Of a stretch of 64,000 nt of DNA, positions 7,986 to 21,545 are shown piece by piece (positions within the stretch are counted from its first letter, which is position 1; each line of letters begins with the position of its first letter). The position numbers and the translations under genes were made by a program. This DNA is from Rhodobiaceae bacterium. GTDB lineage: Bacteria > Pseudomonadota > Alphaproteobacteria > Rhizobiales > JAKPQE01. Below the pieces are notes generated by a model. It searched no databases and was not told where the DNA came from. It saw nothing but the letters and a program-made list of their open reading frames with translations. Location: assembly GCA_028278505.1 (NCBI GenBank), contig JANQEG010000009.1, positions 1-64,000 on the forward strand. Direction: 5' to 3'.

Positions 7986-10223
7986 ATGCCTGATCTCATC
8001 CTTGAACTGTTTTCGGAAGAAATCCCGGCGCGCATGCAGCGCCGCGCTGCCGACGATCTGAAGAAACTCGTCACCGACGGTTTGGTCGACGCCGGCCTCG
8101 CTTACGATGGCGCCCGCGCCTTTGCGACCCCGCGCCGGCTGGCGCTCGCCGTCTCCGGCCTGCCGGCGAAAAGCCCCGATATCTCCGAGGAGCGAAAAGG
8201 ACCGCGCGTCGGCGCGCCGGATAAGGCGGTCGAGGGATTCTTGCGCGCCGCCGGCCTTGCCTCGCTCGATGAGGCGACCCTCGTCAGCGACGAGAAGAAG
8301 GGCGATTATTACGTCGCCGTCACCAGAAAGCCCGGCCGCCCGGCCCCCGAAATCATCGCCGAGGCCGTCGCCGACGCGATCCGCCGGTTTCCCTGGCCGA
8401 AATCCATGCGCTGGGGCGGGAACGCTTTGCGCTGGGTGCGGCCGCTGCACGGCATTCTCTGCACCTTCGGGCCGGAGACCGAAGAACCGGAAGTGGTCGA
8501 TATCGAGGTCGAAAGCCTCAGATCGGGCAACACCACCTGGGGCCACCGCTTCCTTTCGCCCGGGGCGATCACCGTCAAGCGCTTCGACGATTATGCGGCT
8601 AAGCTTGAAAAGGCCCATGTCGTCATCGACGCCGACCGGCGCCGCGACATCATCCTCCACGACGCCAAGGACCTGGCGCTCGCGCAAGGACTCGACCTGG
8701 TCGAGGACCGGGCGCTGCTCGACGAGACCGCCGGCCTCGTCGAATGGCCGGTGGTGCTGATGGGCCGCTTCGACGAGGCCTTTCTGGAGGTGCCCGAGGA
8801 GGTCATCGTCACCTCGATCAAGACCCATCAGAAGTGCTTCGCGCTGAAGGACCCGAACACCGGCCGGCTCGCCAGCCGCTTCCTGCTCGTCTCCAATATG
8901 GTGGCAAAGGATCACGGCGCGGCGATCGTCGCCGGCAATGAGCGGGTGGTGCGGGCGCGCCTGGCGGACGCGAAATTCTTCTGGGAGACGGATTTGAAGA
9001 CGCCGCTCGATGAAGCCGGCAAAAGGCTTGACGGCGTCATCTTCCACGAAAAGCTCGGCAGCCAGGGCGAGCGCGTCGACCGGCTGGAGCGGCTCGCCGG
9101 CGAGATCGCCGGTCCTATCGGCGCCGAGCCGGCGCTGGCCCGCCGCGCCGCCCGCCTCGCCAAGGCCGACCTCGTCAGCGAGATGGTCGGCGAGTTTCCC
9201 GAACTGCAGGGCCTGATGGGCCGTTATTACGCCGCCGCGCAAGGGGAAGACGCGGCCGTCGCCGCCGCGATCGAGGACCATTATCGGCCGCAAGGGCCGT
9301 CAGACGCAGTGCCGGCGGCGCCGGTGTCAATCGCCGTTTCGCTCGCCGACAAGCTCGACATGCTGGCCGGCTTCTGGGCGATCGATGAAAAGCCGACCGG
9401 CTCCAAGGACCCCTTTGCGCTGCGCCGCGCCACAATCGGCGCCATCCGCATCGTGCTTGAAAACGAACTGCGGCTGCCGCTGCGCGCTCTTGCCCTCTTC
9501 GCGCTGCGCCAGAACCTGCTCGCCGTGCTGCGCGAAAAGGGCGAGGACGTGATCGCCCGCCTGCCGGTGCTCGACCGGGCCCGCCGCGACGGCTTCCTGC
9601 GCAACCTTTCCGAATATCTCGAGCGCGCCGAGACGGCGGTTCTCGACCAGGTCGGCGAGGCCTGGGAGATGCCGTGGGAGAGCGGGCCGCTCGACGATCT
9701 TCTCGCCTTCTTCGCCGACCGCCTCAAGGTGCAGCTGCGCGAAGAGGGCGCCCGCCACGACCTCGTCGACGCCGTCTTTGCGCTGCCGCGCCAGGACGAT
9801 CTTTTGATGATCGTCCGGCGCATCGAGGCGCTCGGCCGCTTCCTCGACACCGATGACGGTGCCAATCTGCTCGCCGGCTATCGCCGTGCCGCCAACATCC
9901 TGAAGGCGGAGGAAAAGAAGGACGGCGAGGGCGCCTTTGCCGGCGAAGTGGATCCGGGCCTTCTGGTCGAGGACGAGGAGATCGCCCTGGCCGAAGCGCT
10001 GGACGCGGCCGAAATCGATGCCGCGGCGGCGATCGGGCGCGAGGATTTTGCGGCGGCGATGGCGGCGCTGGCGCGGCTGCGCGCGCCGGTCGATGCGTTC
10101 TTCGATTCCGTTCTCGTCAATGCTGAGGCGGCTCACACACGGCTCAACCGGCTGCGGCTGCTTTCGCGCATCCGTGCGGCGACGCTGACCGTCGCCGACT
10201 TCGATCGCATCAGCGGTCCCTGA
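7986..10223 (+). CDS. glyS: Glycyl-tRNA synthetase beta subunit
   Basis: 745 residues, slightly above the usual 690-710. The N-terminus ([17 protein letters not shown]) is diagnostic of bacterial GlyS. The body includes the HD-like domain ('[29 protein letters not shown]') and the C-terminal anticodon-binding domain with '[10 protein letters not shown]'. The extra length comes from an acidic, alanine-rich insertion near residues 640-690. GGAGGGG precedes the ATG. The alpha subunit gene glyQ, normally just upstream, is not in this window, since msrA runs divergently there. The enzyme is alpha2beta2 and both subunits are needed, so glyQ must lie elsewhere. Confidence 0.95.
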   Translation: MPDLILELFSEEIPARMQRRAADDLKKLVTDGLVDAGLAYDGARAFATPRRLALAVSGLPAKSPDISEERKGPRVGAPDKAVEGFLRAAGLASLDEATLVSDEKKGDYYVAVTRKPGRPAPEIIAEAVADAIRRFPWPKSMRWGGNALRWVRPLHGILCTFGPETEEPEVVDIEVESLRSGNTTWGHRFLSPGAITVKRFDDYAAKLEKAHVVIDADRRRDIILHDAKDLALAQGLDLVEDRALLDETAGLVEWPVVLMGRFDEAFLEVPEEVIVTSIKTHQKCFALKDPNTGRLASRFLLVSNMVAKDHGAAIVAGNERVVRARLADAKFFWETDLKTPLDEAGKRLDGVIFHEKLGSQGERVDRLERLAGEIAGPIGAEPALARRAARLAKADLVSEMVGEFPELQGLMGRYYAAAQGEDAAVAAAIEDHYRPQGPSDAVPAAPVSIAVSLADKLDMLAGFWAIDEKPTGSKDPFALRRATIGAIRIVLENELRLPLRALALFALRQNLLAVLREKGEDVIARLPVLDRARRDGFLRNLSEYLERAETAVLDQVGEAWEMPWESGPLDDLLAFFADRLKVQLREEGARHDLVDAVFALPRQDDLLMIVRRIEALGRFLDTDDGANLLAGYRRAANILKAEEKKDGEGAFAGEVDPGLLVEDEEIALAEALDAAEIDAAAAIGREDFAAAMAALARLRAPVDAFFDSVLVNAEAAHTRLNRLRLLSRIRAATLTVADFDRISGP

Positions 10224-10316
10224 CAGCGAAGCTGCCGCACATTTAGTCATTCGCAGGGCGATAAAACTGTCCGGCGCACTATACATCGTCCGAAATGCGG
10301 CTAATCTGCCGCGCAT

Positions 10317-10360
10317 GGGCGGCGCCTAAGGGGTATCGGCGAGCGGGCGCCGCACTTTTT
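10317..10360 (+). terminator. Rho-independent terminator after glyS
   Basis: GCGGCGCC (10319-10326) pairs with GGCGCCGC (10346-10353), with a 19-base loop, followed by ACTTTTT. It lies 27 bases before the ppdK ATG, so it could also act as an attenuator in the ppdK leader. Confidence 0.55.
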
Positions 10361-10386
10361 GTGAGGCAAGGTAGCGGGAGAGCGTT

Positions 10387-13052
<2,666 letters not shown>

Positions 13053-13056
<4 letters not shown>

Positions 13057-13991
13057 CCGGCACTCCACCTGATCTGGACGCCATCCGCAGCGGCGGCAAG
13101 CCGGCCCTGGCGCGGGCGCTGGCCGCGATCGAGACGGCGGCCGGCAGCGCCGGTCTCGCCGCCCTGCTCGATACCGCCTGGCGCGGCCCCCGCGCCCATG
13201 TGCTCGGCATCACCGGCCCGCCCGGCGTCGGCAAGTCGACGCTCGTCGACCGGTTGATCACAATTTGGCGCGAAGCCGGCGAGACCGTCGGCGTCATCGC
13301 CGTCGATCCGTCGTCGCGCAAGAGCGGCGGCGCGCTGCTCGGCGACCGGACAAGGCTGAAGACCGATCCGAACGATGACGGTATTTTCGTGCGCTCCATG
13401 GCCGCCCGCGACCGCCTCGGCGGGCTCTCCGATCACGCGATCGCGGCGACGGTGCTGATGCGGGCCGTGTTCGACCGGGTCATCGTCGAGACCGTCGGCA
13501 TCGGCCAGTCGGAGGCCGACATCGTGCTCGTCGCCGACACCGTGCTGCTCTGCCTGCAGCCGGCCTCCGGCGATTCGCTGCAATTCATGAAGGCCGGGGT
13601 GATGGAACTGCCCGACATCGTCGCCGTCACCAAGGCCGATCTCGGCGACGCCGCCGCCCGCGCCCGCGGCGACGCGGAAAGCGCGCTGGCGCTGGCCCGG
13701 CCGGCGCCCGGCAATTGGCGTGCGCCGGTGGTGCTGGTTGCCGCCGCGACCGGCGCCGGGCTCGACGACCTCCTCGGCGAAGTTGCCCGCCATCGCGACT
13801 GGTCGGACGACACCGGCGCGTTTCAGCGCCGCCGCCAGGCCCAGACCCGCGCCTGGATCGAAGAGGGCATTCGCGCCCAATTCGGCCGCCAGGGTCTTGC
13901 CGCCGTCGACATCGGCTCTGCTCTTAAGACAGAGGGCCCGTTCACGGCGGAGCGGAAACTGGTTGATCAGCTAAAGGCACGATTCCGGTAA
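13053..13991 (+). CDS. meaB: MeaB/ArgK-family G3E GTPase
   Basis: 312 residues. The Walker A motif GPPGVGKST is at 55-63, followed by 'VDPSSRKSGGALLGDR' (switch region), 'ETVGIGQSE' and the base-recognition 'TKAD', all typical of the MeaB/ArgK family. These GTPases protect and load adenosylcobalamin in methylmalonyl-CoA mutase. The start is GTG 13053, whose TGA overlap with ppdK (GTGA) indicates translational coupling. No mutase gene is nearby. The role as a mutase chaperone comes from the family, not from the context here. Confidence 0.88.
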
Positions 13992-14153
13992 CTCTTCGAA
14001 ACAGCATTGACAGCAAAGAGGACAAGGCGACGTCGCCACTTCACGCCGTGGGCGATATGGTTTCGCGCGCCGCCTGTATACTGCTGCGCGAAGACAGCGG
14101 CGACAGTCCCCTTCAGGCCGTCCGAACCCACACGACCAGTCGCTACCTTCGTT
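13992..14153. other. Gap downstream of meaB
   Basis: 162 bases between meaB and the convergent small secreted-protein gene. No convincing gene, terminator or repeat was seen. Confidence 0.4.
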
Positions 14154-14621
14154 TCAGCGCCGTCGCAGAGTCGTCGAATAGGAGTAATCGGTGGTGCCGT
14201 ATGCGTAAGAGATAGAGACGCGCATTCGCCCGTCGCTCAAGAGTACTGTGTCGACATGATAGCGCCGTCCATCGCCTGAAAGGCTGCCGGCGGATTCCCG
14301 CTTCATCACCAGAAGTACGGCACATAGCCGCGACGGATTGGTGGGGCAGCGGAGCGTAAGCTGGCCAATTATTCTGCGGAAAAACACAGCTAGTATGCCG
14401 GTTTGACCAGCACAATGGGATCTGATGTCGAGCCTTAAGATATGCGCATAGCCGCTGTCATAGGTCCAGGTGCCGGTCTCGGGTATGCTCGGGCAGTTCG
14501 CTGGAATGGGCGGCCGGTCGTCGAGGTCGGCGCCAAAAGCTTGAGGAACGCCTGTGCTGCCTGCGGTGAAGATCGCCAGACTGAAGACGAGGCCGGCGAT
14601 CACACATGAGATCGATTTCAT
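14154..14621 (-). CDS. Small secreted hypothetical protein
   Basis: 155 residues from ATG 14621, chosen because GGGAGGG sits six bases upstream and because it places a clear signal peptide at the N-terminus (MKSIS..., hydrophobic to about 'QAFGA'). The mature part has four to five cysteines ('ANCPS', 'SHCAGQ', 'LRCPTNPSRLC') and a C-terminal tyrosine/serine-rich segment ending in three arginines. I do not recognise a family. Periplasmic location with disulfides is likely. Codon use appears less biased than in the neighbours, so it may be a lineage-specific gene. Confidence 0.6.
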   Translation of the reverse strand: MKSISCVIAGLVFSLAIFTAGSTGVPQAFGADLDDRPPIPANCPSIPETGTWTYDSGYAHILRLDIRSHCAGQTGILAVFFRRIIGQLTLRCPTNPSRLCAVLLVMKRESAGSLSGDGRRYHVDTVLLSDGRMRVSISYAYGTTDYSYSTTLRRR

Positions 14622-14988
14622 TGCCTTGCCCTCCCAAAACAATCATTGGTAGCGCAGCACTGCGCCGTCAAAGTGGTATAACGTCGCAAATTCTCGTTAA
14701 TTGACAGTTCGCTCCAGATAGCGCTCCGCTCCCGGTCAGACCGCCGCGCTTTTGGTCGGCCGGAAAGTGACCCGACCTGCGCCCCAATCTCACCCACCGT
14801 GCGCCCCATCGGCCCGTTAACCGGTTTTCAAGGTTAATCCGCGACAACCATAACGTTGGGGGGCGCAAGCCGCTCGTCCGCGCCGAGCCGGGGGTTTGGC
14901 CGGTGCGGAAGTGGGGACAACTTGATCGGCACGGGATTTCGGCTGCGGGCCGCTTCGTGTCGGGTATTGCGTAGGAGTTTGCGTTCGT
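14622..14988. promoter_or_regulatory. Divergent intergenic region with inverted repeat
   Basis: 367 bases between the small secreted-protein gene and the cell-wall hydrolase. The one clear structure is a perfect inverted repeat TTAACC-N9-GGTTAA at 14817-14837, a candidate operator for the hydrolase. GTTAACC-type half sites resemble CtrA boxes but the spacing differs from TTAA-N7-TTAA. Otherwise nothing coding was seen. Confidence 0.4.
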
Positions 14989-16131
14989 ATGTCGCGCGTA
15001 CGACCGTCGCCGGTCAGGATCGTCCTCCGATCGGCCGTCGCCCCCCTTCTTTTCGGTTCCGGCTTCCTGTTTGCCGGCACCCAGCAGATCGCGTTCCAGG
15101 ACGTGGTCAGCCTGCTCGGCGTCGAGGCGGATGACGCAGAGCGCGGCAATGCCTTCCTCGCCGCGCCGGCCGGCTCGTCGACCCACATCCGGTCGCTTGA
15201 GAATGCCGCTGCCGTGCCGCAGGAAACCGGCCGAAACGCGACCGTTTCCGCCCTCCACACCGGCAGCATCGGCAAGCTCTCGGTGGTGCTGCCCGGCCGC
15301 AAGACCGCCGCACCGCCTATGGCGCCCAAGGTCAATCGCGCCGCCAAGGGCGACCTTAAAATCACCCGCGCGCTGCCGCCCTCCCGGGGATTTGCGCCGC
15401 ATTCCGCCGGTTCGGTGTTTTCCTTGAAAAGCCTGACCGAAAGGGCCGGCAGCCAGCAATTGCCGGCACTCGCCTTTGCCGGCTCGATCGCCGTCGGCGA
15501 CGACCCACTGCTCGCCGCGAGCGCCTTCGGCGCGCCCGGCGCATTCGTCTCCGCCGCGGCGCCGTCGCCGAACACGGCCGCCGATATGCGCATGGCGTTC
15601 GTGACGATCCCGAAGAGGAAGCCCAAGATCCGCTATACCGGCTATATCATGGCGCTGGCCGAAGCCGGCGTGATCCCGGAGCCGACGCCGGGCCAGAAGC
15701 AGATTTCGAGCCTGCTGGTGCCCGAGCGCGAGCGCAGATGCCTCGCCACCGGCATCTATTTCGAGGCCCGCGGCGAGCCGATCGACGGCCAGGTCGCCGT
15801 CGCCCAGGTCATCCTCAACCGCGTCCGCAACGTGCATTATCCCAACACGATCTGCGGCGTCGTCTACCAGAACCGGCATTGGCGCAACCGCTGCCAGTTC
15901 TCGTTCGCCTGCGACGGCTATCGCGACCGCATCCGCGACAAGGGCGCCTGGGAAACCGCAAAGCAGATCGCCGACGACGTGATCACCGGCGAGCAATATG
16001 TCCCGGGCGTCGGCACCGCGACCCATTATCACGCCACCTATGTGCGGCCGCGCTGGGCGCGCTTCCTTCTGAGGATGCAGAGGGTCGGCCGCCACATCTT
16101 CTATCGCGGCCGCAAGGGCGGATGGAGCTGA
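14989..16131 (+). CDS. Cell-wall hydrolase, SleB-type (Hydrolase_2) domain
   Basis: 380 residues. A membrane or signal segment lies at about 12-30 ('SAVAPLLFGSGFLFAG'), followed by a long low-complexity linker rich in Ala, Pro and Ser. The catalytic domain is at the C-terminus (about 245-375). It begins 'ERRCLATGIYFEARGE', the hallmark of the SleB/CwlJ fold with its catalytic glutamate, and continues with 'AVAQVILNRV', 'CQFSF.CDG' and 'ATHYHA.YVRPRW'. In non-sporulating Hyphomicrobiales such proteins are periplasmic peptidoglycan lytic enzymes. AGGAG precedes the ATG at a somewhat long distance. A palindrome about 150 bases upstream may control it. Confidence 0.85.
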   Translation: MSRVRPSPVRIVLRSAVAPLLFGSGFLFAGTQQIAFQDVVSLLGVEADDAERGNAFLAAPAGSSTHIRSLENAAAVPQETGRNATVSALHTGSIGKLSVVLPGRKTAAPPMAPKVNRAAKGDLKITRALPPSRGFAPHSAGSVFSLKSLTERAGSQQLPALAFAGSIAVGDDPLLAASAFGAPGAFVSAAAPSPNTAADMRMAFVTIPKRKPKIRYTGYIMALAEAGVIPEPTPGQKQISSLLVPERERRCLATGIYFEARGEPIDGQVAVAQVILNRVRNVHYPNTICGVVYQNRHWRNRCQFSFACDGYRDRIRDKGAWETAKQIADDVITGEQYVPGVGTATHYHATYVRPRWARFLLRMQRVGRHIFYRGRKGGWS

Positions 16132-16224
16132 TCTGCCAGTTTTGCCGATAATCGGGCCGCACATCGGCCGCAATCACTGATAGTCTCGGCGACGTCGAAT
16201 CCCGCCGAACGGACGTCGCCGCTG

Positions 16225-18996
16225 ATGGACGATCCTCTTCCGCTTATCATTGTCGCCGTGCTCGCGGTGCCGGTCGCCGCAATCGCGGCCTTCGTGCTGG
16301 CGCTGATGAACCGGCGGCGCCTGCAGCGCCTGGAGGACCAGCTCGCCGGGCTGGAGCGGTCTGTGGCCAAAATCAGCCTGCGCCGGGACGGCGTGTTCGG
16401 CACGCCCGGGCGCGCAGCGGCCGGACCGCAACCCTCCGCAGCCGTCGACGAAAGCCCGGAGCCGGCGACCGAACCGAAAGTCGAGGCGGGCCCGGAACCG
16501 CGCAAACCCGCCCCGCGAGCCGAACCGCCGGCGGCGCCGCAAACGCCCGCCCGCGCCGCCGCGGCGGCGGGCCCGGCAAAAGCGGGCCGCAGCTTCGAGG
16601 AAACTATTGGCACCCGCTGGACCGTCTGGGTCGGCGGCCTGGCGCTTGCGCTCGGCGGCGTCTTCCTCGTCCGTTTCGCCATCGAGCAGGGGCTGCTCGG
16701 CCCGGCGGCGCGGATCGCCCTCGGGGCTGCGTTTTCCGCCCTGCTCCTGGCGCTCGGCGAATGGACAAGGCGCAATGAGCGGCAACAGGACCTGTTCGGC
16801 TTCGACGCCGCCAACATCCCCGGCGCGCTGACCGCGGCCGGCACCGTCGCCGCCTTTGCCACCGTCTATGCCGCCCACGCGCTCTACGGCTTCATCGGGC
16901 CGGGATTTGCCTTCATTGCGCTTGGCATCGTCTCGGTCGCGACCATGGTGCTCGCTGCGCTCCACGCGCCGTGGCTGGCCGGCCTCGGCCTTGTCGGCGC
17001 CTTTGCGACACCGGCCCTCGTCTCCCGCGATGAGCCGCAGGCCGTGGCACTCTTTTCGTTTCTGATCGCCGTCAGTTTCGCCGCGCTGTGGCTGGCACGG
17101 ATACGGCATTGGCGCTGGCTGGCGATCGCCGCGATCGCCGGCGCCATCTTCTGGGGCATCCTCTATCTCGATTTCGTCGCCAGGGGCGACTATGACGCGC
17201 TCGCCTTTGCGTTCTATGTCGCCGCAGGGGCGGTCCTGACCGGTTATTTCCTCGTTCACGACGTGCACCGGGAGGAACCGGCCGACACCGATATCTGGCC
17301 CGACTGGCTCGCGCTCGCCGGGCTCACCGGCTATGCCCTGCTGTGCTTCGGCGCGCTCCAGACGGAACGCTATGGCGGCAATGCGCTGGCGCTGCTGGCG
17401 GCGTTGTCGATCGGGTATTTGGCGCTGGCCTGGCGCTATCCGGCGGTCATGCTCGGCGTCGCCATCGCCGGCGGGCTTGTCGCCATTTCCTATTTCGACT
17501 GGCCGGCCGGGTCGTTTGCGGTGCCGCCGGAAACGCTCGCGCCCGAGCTTGAAGGCGTGCCGCGCCTGCGTCATCCCGACTACACCGGCTATCTCGGCGT
17601 CGGCCTGTTCTATGGCGTGACCTTCCTTGTCGCCGGCGTCGTCGCGTCCTGGCGGGCGCTTCCAACCGGCCGGGTGATCGCGGGTCTCTGGGCGGCGCTC
17701 GGCAGCGCCGTCGCGATCGCGCTTCTGGTGATTGCCTATTACCGGGTCACCGATTTCGAACGTTCGATGCCGTTCGCCGCCGCCGCACTGATCGTCTCGA
17801 TCGCCACGGCCATGGCGTTCGAGGCGTTCGTCCGGCGCGAGCGGCGCGACGAATTCCCGGTGCCGAGCCTTGCCGGCACGGCCTACGCGGTGGCGGCGAT
17901 CGCAAGCTTCGCGCTGGCGCTAACAATTGCCCTCGAAAAGGGCTGGCTGACGATCGCGCTCGCCGCAACCGCCGCCGGCACCGCCTGGATATCTAGCGTG
18001 CGTCCGGTCGGCGCCCTGCGGCCGCTGAGCACAGCACTCCTGATCGTGGTGCTCGGGCGCATGTTCTGGGATCCGGCCATTGTCGGCGATGATCTCGGCA
18101 CCACCCCGGTGCTCAACTGGCTGCTCTACGGCTATGGCGTGCCGGTGCTGGCGGCGAGTTACGCCGCCTGGATTTTCGGCCGCGCGCGGCAGGATTTCTG
18201 GGTGCGGGCGCTGCAGACGCTGGCGATCGTGTTTGCGGCGATGCTCGCCGTCTTCGAAATCCGCCATTTCATCCATGAGGGCGACATCCTTGCCGAGACC
18301 ACGAACATTGTCGAACAGAGCCTGATGACGGTCGTCGCGCTGGCGTTCGCGATCGGCCTCGACCGTATCCACCGGCTCGGCGCAGGCCCGGTCTTCGCCA
18401 CGGCGACGCTCATTGCCGGCACTGCCGGTTTCGCCATCATCATCCTCGCCCATTTCCTCTTCTACAATCCGCTCTTCAGCGGCGAGCCGGTCGGCACCGG
18501 CATCGTCTTCAACGATCTCCTGCTCGGCTATGCGGTGCCGGCGCTGCTTGCGGCCATTCTCTATCTGGTGACGCGAACCACGCGGCCGGCCGCCTATGCC
18601 GCGACCGCCGGCGGGTTGGCGATCGCGCTCGCTTTCGCCTATCTGAGCCTGACGGTACGCCATATTTTCCAAGGCGAATACCTGGACCTTTACCGCTCAA
18701 CCGGCGACGCGGAACTCTACACCTATTCCGTGGTCTGGCTCGGTTTCGGCATCGTGCTGCTGATTGCCGGCATCTGGAGCGCCTCGCGGCCGCTGCGCCT
18801 GGCTTCCGCGATCGTCATCGTCGCGACCGTGTTCAAGGTCTTCTTCGTCGACATGGGCGGGCTGACCGGGGTCTGGCGGGCGCTCTCCTTCATCGGCCTC
18901 GGCGCAGTGCTGATCGCCATCGGCGCGCTCTATCAGCGCCTGCTCTTCCCGCGGGCGCGCGCCGGCGAGGCGGAGGGCGGGCGCCCGGCCTCATGA
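16225..18996 (+). CDS. Very large DUF2339 membrane protein
   Basis: 923 residues. One N-terminal membrane helix (about 5-25) is followed by a short charged coiled segment, then a Pro/Ala/Glu-rich linker (about 65-130). The rest is more than 20 closely spaced hydrophobic helices that fill the protein to its end. 'GTRWTVWVGGLALALGGVFLVRFAIEQGLLGP' is the signature entry into the DUF2339 domain. The function of the family is unknown. The start at ATG 16225 gives the normal N-terminal helix. It converges with nadC with only 23 bases between the two stops. Confidence 0.85.
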   Translation: MDDPLPLIIVAVLAVPVAAIAAFVLALMNRRRLQRLEDQLAGLERSVAKISLRRDGVFGTPGRAAAGPQPSAAVDESPEPATEPKVEAGPEPRKPAPRAEPPAAPQTPARAAAAAGPAKAGRSFEETIGTRWTVWVGGLALALGGVFLVRFAIEQGLLGPAARIALGAAFSALLLALGEWTRRNERQQDLFGFDAANIPGALTAAGTVAAFATVYAAHALYGFIGPGFAFIALGIVSVATMVLAALHAPWLAGLGLVGAFATPALVSRDEPQAVALFSFLIAVSFAALWLARIRHWRWLAIAAIAGAIFWGILYLDFVARGDYDALAFAFYVAAGAVLTGYFLVHDVHREEPADTDIWPDWLALAGLTGYALLCFGALQTERYGGNALALLAALSIGYLALAWRYPAVMLGVAIAGGLVAISYFDWPAGSFAVPPETLAPELEGVPRLRHPDYTGYLGVGLFYGVTFLVAGVVASWRALPTGRVIAGLWAALGSAVAIALLVIAYYRVTDFERSMPFAAAALIVSIATAMAFEAFVRRERRDEFPVPSLAGTAYAVAAIASFALALTIALEKGWLTIALAATAAGTAWISSVRPVGALRPLSTALLIVVLGRMFWDPAIVGDDLGTTPVLNWLLYGYGVPVLAASYAAWIFGRARQDFWVRALQTLAIVFAAMLAVFEIRHFIHEGDILAETTNIVEQSLMTVVALAFAIGLDRIHRLGAGPVFATATLIAGTAGFAIIILAHFLFYNPLFSGEPVGTGIVFNDLLLGYAVPALLAAILYLVTRTTRPAAYAATAGGLAIALAFAYLSLTVRHIFQGEYLDLYRSTGDAELYTYSVVWLGFGIVLLIAGIWSASRPLRLASAIVIVATVFKVFFVDMGGLTGVWRALSFIGLGAVLIAIGALYQRLLFPRARAGEAEGGRPAS

Positions 18997-19019
18997 TTTG
19001 GCAGCGACAAACCCCAAGG

Positions 19020-19874
19020 TCAGACGAAGTCGAGCCCTATGTCGAGTACCGGCGCCGAATGGGTGATGGCGCCGACCGAGATCATGTCGACGCCGGTCTC
19101 GGCGATCGCGGCGACCGTGTCGAGACTGACGCCGCCGGAGGCTTCGGTCGCCGCCCGCCCGGCGACGATCTCGACCGCCTGGCGCAGCGTCTCCGGCGCC
19201 ATGTTGTCGAGCAGCACCGCGTCCGGCCCCGCCGCAAGCGCCGCCCTGAGCTGGTCGAGCGTGTCGACCTCGACCTCGATCTTGACGAGATGACCGACGG
19301 CCGCCCGCGCCCGCCGGATCGTCTCGGCAATGTCGCCGACGGCGGCAATATGGTTGTCCTTGATCAGCACCGCATCGTCGAGGCCGAAGCGGTGATTGGT
19401 CCCGCCGCCGCAGCGCACGGCATATTTCTCAAAGGCGCGCAGCCCCGGTGTCGTCTTCCGCGTGCAGCAGATCTTTGCCTCCGTGTGGGCGACACGCGCC
19501 ACATAGGCGGCGGTTGCCGTGGCGATGCCGGAGAGGTGGCCGAGGAAGTTGAGTGCGACCCGCTCGGCGGAAAGGATCGGCCGCGCCGGGCCCTCGATCT
19601 CGGCGATCACCGATCCGGCGGTGACCGCCGTTCCGTCCGCCACACGCGCGGTGAACCGGGTGGCCGGATCGACCTGCCGGAACGCGCTTTCGCAAAAGGC
19701 AAGCCCGGCGATGGTCCCGTCGCGCCGCACGGCGATAAACGCCCGCGCCTTATCATGCGCCGGTATCGTCGCATTGCTGGTGATGTCGCCGGCGCGGCCG
19801 AGATCCTCGGCGAGCGCCGCCGCCACGGCCCGGTCGACCGCCAGCCGCGACAGGGGAGGCAGCGTCGAATTCAT
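19020..19874 (-). CDS. nadC: Nicotinate-nucleotide pyrophosphorylase (quinolinate phosphoribosyltransferase)
   Basis: 284 residues. Converts quinolinate and PRPP to nicotinate mononucleotide, the third step of de novo NAD synthesis. '[11 protein letters not shown]' near the N-terminus, '[24 protein letters not shown]' and the C-terminal '[11 protein letters not shown]...[17 protein letters not shown]' are all diagnostic. The ATG at 19874 overlaps the nadB stop (ATGA), giving tight coupling. It is the last gene of nadA-nadB-nadC. Confidence 0.97.
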   Translation of the reverse strand: MNSTLPPLSRLAVDRAVAAALAEDLGRAGDITSNATIPAHDKARAFIAVRRDGTIAGLAFCESAFRQVDPATRFTARVADGTAVTAGSVIAEIEGPARPILSAERVALNFLGHLSGIATATAAYVARVAHTEAKICCTRKTTPGLRAFEKYAVRCGGGTNHRFGLDDAVLIKDNHIAAVGDIAETIRRARAAVGHLVKIEVEVDTLDQLRAALAAGPDAVLLDNMAPETLRQAVEIVAGRAATEASGGVSLDTVAAIAETGVDMISVGAITHSAPVLDIGLDFV

Positions 19875-21502
19875 TCCGCCGCGGCCGCTTCGCGCACCGG
19901 CCGGTCGGAAATCTCCGCGGCGAACCGCTCCGCATCGGCCAGATGCATGTAGCTGCGCCGCGCGAAATCCGCATCGGTTTCCGGGAAATCGGTGCGCCGG
20001 TGTCCGCCGCGGCTTTCGGTCCGTCGCCAAGCGGAAACCGCAATCAGCTTCGCCGTCGTCAGCATGTTGGCGAGCGCGCGATTGCGGCAGCGCGCCTCCA
20101 TCTGCGTAATCGCGCCGATCGCTTTGGCCAGGCTTTCGGCGCTGCGCTCGACGCCGACATGGGCGGTCATGATCCGCCGCAATTCGTCGACCGTCTTGCT
20201 GTCCGGCTTTTCGTCGGGAAGCGTCGTGTCCGAAGGGCCCTCGGGCCACGGGATGATCCGCGGCACCGGCAAGAGCCCGTGAATGTCGTCGGCGATGCGG
20301 CCGGCGAAGACGACCGCCTCAAGCAGTGAATTCGAGGCGAGCCGGTTGGCGCCGTGGGCGCCGGTCGAGGCGACTTCCCCGGCCGCCCAGAGCCCGTCGA
20401 GCGAGCAGCGGCCATTGGCGTCGGTGAGGATGCCGCCCATGTGGTAATGGGCCGCCGGCGCCACCGGGATCGGCTCGGTGACCGGATCGATCCCCGCCGC
20501 CATGCAATTGTCGTAGACGGTCGGAAAACGGTCGTCCATTTCCGCACCGATCGCAGAGCGGCAGTCGAGGAAGGCGCCCTTTCCGGACGATATCTGGGCG
20601 TGGACCGCGCGGGCAACGATGTCGCGGGGCGCCAGTTCCGCGTCCTCATGAATTCTGGTCATGAACCGGTCGCCATCAGCGTCGATCAGGATTGCGCCCT
20701 CGCCGCGAAGCGCCTCGGTCGCCAGCGGCGCCGGATCGATGCCGGTGTTGATCGCGGTCGGGTGAAACTGTACGAACTCGCAGTCGGCAACGATCGCGCC
20801 GGCCCGGGCGGCGATCGCCAGGCCCTCGCCGCGGGCCTCGAGCGGGTTGGTGGTGACGGCGTAGAGATGGCCGAGCCCGCCGGTCGCCATGACGACGGCG
20901 CGCGCCGGCAGCGTCACGGTGCGCCGGGCGCGGCCGCGCAGCGGCCGGGCGACGATGCCGGTGACCGCCCGCCCGTAGGTGACGAGCGCTTCGGCGGTAT
21001 AGCCTTCCAGCACCCGGATCGACGAGGTCTTGCGCACGGTTGCGATCAGCGCCGACATGATCGCCCAGCCGGCCTGGTCGCCGCTGACATGAACGATGCG
21101 CCGGGTCGAATGGGCGGCCTCGCGGCCGACCGCGAGCCGGCCCTCGAGATCGCGGTCAAAGGGGACGCCGTAGCGCAGCAGGTCCTCGATCCGCTGCGGC
21201 GCCTCGCGCGCCATCATCCGGGCGATCTTGTCCTCGACCAGCCCGGCACCCGCCGCGATGGTGTCGGCCGCATGCGCCTCCGGCGTGTCGCCCTCGGCGA
21301 CCGCGGCGGCAATCCCGCCCTGGGCCCAGGTCGACGACGCGCCCTCGCCGATCGGCGCCGCCGACAGCACGGTGACCGGCCGCGGCGCCAATTGTAGTGC
21401 ACAGAACAGCCCGGCGAGGCCGGCGCCGACGATGACGACGTCGTCGATGCCGTCGAGCGATTGCGGCGGCAGGACATGTTCTGCGCTGGCGCTTTCGGTC
21501 AT
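19871..21502 (-). CDS. nadB: L-aspartate oxidase
   Basis: 543 residues. A flavoprotein that oxidises aspartate to iminoaspartate for NadA. The FAD-binding '[14 protein letters not shown]' starts at about residue 24. '[13 protein letters not shown]', '[12 protein letters not shown]', 'EFVQFHPTA' and the C-terminal '[16 protein letters not shown]' region match NadB rather than succinate dehydrogenase. It is encoded between nadA and nadC, overlapping nadC by four bases and 43 bases downstream of nadA. Confidence 0.97.
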   Translation of the reverse strand: MTESASAEHVLPPQSLDGIDDVVIVGAGLAGLFCALQLAPRPVTVLSAAPIGEGASSTWAQGGIAAAVAEGDTPEAHAADTIAAGAGLVEDKIARMMAREAPQRIEDLLRYGVPFDRDLEGRLAVGREAAHSTRRIVHVSGDQAGWAIMSALIATVRKTSSIRVLEGYTAEALVTYGRAVTGIVARPLRGRARRTVTLPARAVVMATGGLGHLYAVTTNPLEARGEGLAIAARAGAIVADCEFVQFHPTAINTGIDPAPLATEALRGEGAILIDADGDRFMTRIHEDAELAPRDIVARAVHAQISSGKGAFLDCRSAIGAEMDDRFPTVYDNCMAAGIDPVTEPIPVAPAAHYHMGGILTDANGRCSLDGLWAAGEVASTGAHGANRLASNSLLEAVVFAGRIADDIHGLLPVPRIIPWPEGPSDTTLPDEKPDSKTVDELRRIMTAHVGVERSAESLAKAIGAITQMEARCRNRALANMLTTAKLIAVSAWRRTESRGGHRRTDFPETDADFARRSYMHLADAERFAAEISDRPVREAAAAE

Positions 21503-21545
21503 GGGCGTTGCCGTTTTTCGCGCTTGCGGGTCCGGACGGGTGCGC

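Noticed and set aside
14007-14279. A 90-codon plus-strand frame overlapping the end of the small secreted-protein gene
   Set aside because: No ribosome site, biased composition, and overlap with a better-supported gene on the other strand.
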